Part shown: positions 62,056 to 64,000 of the stretch, piece by piece
Position numbering within the stretch: the stretch's first letter is position 1
Layout of the letters: every line of letters starts with the position of its first letter
Assembly: GCA_000242935.3 (NCBI GenBank)
Contig: CP007053.1
Location: 3,085,001 to 3,149,000 of the forward strand
DNA from: Opitutaceae bacterium TAV5
Lineage (GTDB): Bacteria; Verrucomicrobiota; Verrucomicrobiia; Opitutales; Opitutaceae
DNA length: 64,000 nucleotides
Direction of reading: 5' to 3'
Notes under the pieces: generated by a model
Databases searched by the model: none
What the model saw: only the letters and a program-made list of their open reading frames with translations
What the model was told of the DNA's origin: nothing
Translations under genes and position numbers: made by a program

Positions 62056-63963
62056 ATGACCCGTTTTCCATTCCCACTCCCCCGAATCACGGTCGTGTTC
62101 GCCGGCCTTTGCCTCCTGACCTCCACCCTGCGCGCCGCCGCGCCGATCCCGGAGGCGCCACGTGAAAACACGGTGGCTCTCTTCGGCCCTGCGGTGGCCG
62201 AGGGGCGCAACGTCGCCCTGCGCGAGGACTCCGCGGCCTACACCGGCCGGCATGTCTCGCCGCGCAGGAACTACGAGATCCTCGCCACGGCGTCGCTGCC
62301 CCACGGCGGCGACGTGCTGCACGTGTGGGTGCGCTACCGCGGCCTCGCCCTCCAGATGAAGGCGCGGGTGGAGGGCAAGACCGTCGAGTTTCCCTGGAAC
62401 TGGACCCGCAATCCCGACCGGTTTGCGTGGCGCCACGTCGGCGCCTTCCCGCGCGAGCAGCTCGGCGAGGGCGTGCTGTTTCTCTGCGACACCAAGCGCG
62501 AGGACAACAGCGGCATCGACGCGCTGGTGATCACCGCCGACGCCGCCTGGGCGCCGCCCGGGGCGACCAGGCCGCGGCCGCAGGCCGTCGCGACGCCCCC
62601 GGTGAACCCCGATGCGCCCGACGCGGCCAACGCCACCGTGCAGGCGACCGTTGCGGTGATCGAGGAATCGTCCGAGCCGGGCGAAGCCGCGGTCGCGATC
62701 GACTGGTCCGCCATTGGCCCGCGGGTCGAGCCTTTCATCTATTCGCTCAACAATTTCCGCGGACACAGCGTCGCGCGCATGTCCGAGACCACCTGGCACG
62801 ACGGCCACGCCTACATGGGCACGCGGCTCATGCGCCTGCACAGCTCCGGTCTGGTCCGCAGCTGGTTCGACGAGGAGACCAAGGACTGGAAATACGACGC
62901 CGTCGCCGCCGCGCTCGTCGCCGGCACGCCGCCGACGGGCGCCGTGCGCATGATCTGCCTCAACTCCTGGCCCGCCTCCTTCGACGCCGACGAGGACGGC
63001 CGCCTCGACTCCGATCGCATCGACGACTTTGCCCGCCTCTGCGCCGACCTCGTGCGCTTCGTCAACATCGAGCGGCGCATCGGCATCCTCTACTGGGAGG
63101 TGACCAACGAGAAGGACTTCGCTTACTGGCGGAAGCCGCGCAACAACAATCAGCCCGACGTCGCCGCGTTCGCCCGCATCTACAACCAGGCCGCGGCCGC
63201 CATGCGAGCGGTCGATCCCACGATCAGGATCGGCGGCCCCGCCGCCTGCAGCCCGTTGCCGGTGGAGCCGCTGGTCGAGTTCGCCCGGCTCACCCACGAG
63301 CAGCTCGATTTCTTCTCCTTTCACCACTACGCCACCGGCAGCAACACGGACAGCGACCAGACCATCTACGAGAAGGCGATCGTCATGGCCTCCGACTCGG
63401 GTGACCTCATCCGCCGGATCAACGCCGCGCTGCGCCCGCACACCGGCAAGATTCTCGAGTATCACCTCAACGAATACAACATCTGCTATAGCTGGCGCGT
63501 GCCCGAGCCGCGCATGACGAACCACAAGGGCGCGGTGTTCGACGCGCTTTCGCTCATCTCCTACGCGCAGGTGCCCGGCCTCACCGCGACCAACGCCTGG
63601 AACGACCAGGACGGCGTTTACGGCAAGATGAACAACCAGGGCGATCTCCGGCCCGCCGCCCACGTTTACCACTACTTCAACCGCCTGCTGCAAGGCTCCC
63701 GCGCCACGGTCTCCACCAGCGACGAGAAGACCGTGGTGCCCTTCGCGATCGCCGACGGCAGCGAGGGCCGGCCCGCCTTCGTCCTCGTCAACCGCACCAA
63801 CGGCGAGCAGACGGTCACGCTCACCGAGACTCCGGTCACGTCCGGCTCGTGGCGGGTCGCCTCGATCGCCGCCGAGGGGCTTCTTCCCGAGACCGCGGCC
63901 TCGCCCTTTGCCGCGCCCGTGACCCTCGCGCCCCACAGCGTCAATTTCTACTGGATCAACTGA
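62056..63963 (+). CDS. GH39-like secreted glycoside hydrolase, copy 2
   Basis: The 635-residue paralogue of 60107-61987 shares the signal peptide, N-terminal sandwich, Pro/Ala-rich linker and barrel: Glu352 in YWEVTNEKD, Glu473 in EYHLNEYN, the same HLHSSGLVRS-like and DEDGRLDSDRIDDFARL segments, and the same HSVNFYWIN end. The ATG at 62056 is used; a TTG two codons upstream is possible. The tandem arrangement suggests recent duplication with possible difference in substrate side chain. Confidence 0.75.
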   Translation: MTRFPFPLPRITVVFAGLCLLTSTLRAAAPIPEAPRENTVALFGPAVAEGRNVALREDSAAYTGRHVSPRRNYEILATASLPHGGDVLHVWVRYRGLALQMKARVEGKTVEFPWNWTRNPDRFAWRHVGAFPREQLGEGVLFLCDTKREDNSGIDALVITADAAWAPPGATRPRPQAVATPPVNPDAPDAANATVQATVAVIEESSEPGEAAVAIDWSAIGPRVEPFIYSLNNFRGHSVARMSETTWHDGHAYMGTRLMRLHSSGLVRSWFDEETKDWKYDAVAAALVAGTPPTGAVRMICLNSWPASFDADEDGRLDSDRIDDFARLCADLVRFVNIERRIGILYWEVTNEKDFAYWRKPRNNNQPDVAAFARIYNQAAAAMRAVDPTIRIGGPAACSPLPVEPLVEFARLTHEQLDFFSFHHYATGSNTDSDQTIYEKAIVMASDSGDLIRRINAALRPHTGKILEYHLNEYNICYSWRVPEPRMTNHKGAVFDALSLISYAQVPGLTATNAWNDQDGVYGKMNNQGDLRPAAHVYHYFNRLLQGSRATVSTSDEKTVVPFAIADGSEGRPAFVLVNRTNGEQTVTLTETPVTSGSWRVASIAAEGLLPETAASPFAAPVTLAPHSVNFYWIN

Positions 63964-63981
63964 CGGTTCCCGTGTCCGTCC

Positions 63982-64000
63982 ATGCCCAAAACCACAGTCA
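63982..64000 (+). CDS. Possible start of a further gene (cut by window edge)
   Basis: An ATG (MPKTTV) begins 19 bases after the second GH39-like stop, in the same direction. Only six codons are visible, so the product cannot be named. Confidence 0.3.

Overview
The window looks like a chromosomal segment of a GC-rich verrucomicrobium, most likely from the family Opitutaceae. This is inferred from gene content, not from a marker gene. The clues are: many LacI- and XylR-type regulators; pseudopilin-like proteins ending in an H-X9-DG block; PEP-CTERM and autotransporter-associated beta-strand proteins next to glycoside hydrolases; and a ribonucleotide reductase of the chlamydial (class Ic) type, which fits the PVC superphylum.

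Layout. 1-10.6 kb: a truncated LacI regulator, a pseudopilin gene, a XylR-like AraC regulator, a nucleotidyltransferase pair, then a rightward run of LamG protein, PEP-CTERM beta-strand protein, clan GH-A hydrolase and GH37 trehalase. 10.9-16.8 kb: housekeeping genes on the minus strand (prenyl diphosphate synthase, nrdA, nrdB). 17.5-20.1 kb: a LacI regulator and two PIN-type toxin-antitoxin modules. 20.4-34.8 kb: a rightward saccharide operon (pseudopilin, PEP-CTERM protein, SGNH esterase, LamG lipoprotein, GH71-like-LamG enzyme, giant beta-strand protein with LamG tail, second GH71-like-LamG enzyme, sugar isomerase, sialate-type O-acetylesterase). About 3 kb of it has been duplicated in tandem. 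34.9-36.6 kb: a small toxin-antitoxin pair, a MITE-like repeat and a VOC protein. 36.8-47.2 kb: a UvrD-family helicase and a two-partner secretion pair (2165-residue TpsA with GLUG and MBG repeats, plus TpsB). 47.3-55.3 kb: a lipoprotein, a pseudopilin-like protein, an ECF sigma/anti-sigma pair, ligA, a VanZ-like protein, a DUF2062 protein and a large unknown exported protein. 55.4-64 kb: another saccharide locus (pseudopilin, esterase, LacI regulator, PEP-CTERM protein, two tandem GH39-like enzymes).

The recurring theme is a module made of a dedicated regulator, an H-X9-DG pseudopilin or LamG protein, a PEP-CTERM beta-strand surface protein and secreted carbohydrate enzymes. Two regulatory links can be read from the DNA. 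A promoter module with TGCGYRAA direct repeats 21 bp apart and a -10-like box at fixed distance occurs at 739-803 and 3798-3862, on either side of the XylR-like gene. A 20-bp palindrome (TTCCGC-N8-GCGGAA) occurs identically at 55431 and 58415, on either side of the LacI gene at 57327-58400. Intergenic DNA is rich in small repeats: REP-like palindromes, purine-rich hairpins, TTTAACATTTAA tracts and two MITE-like inverted-repeat elements. I saw no rRNA, tRNA, CRISPR array or insertion sequence.
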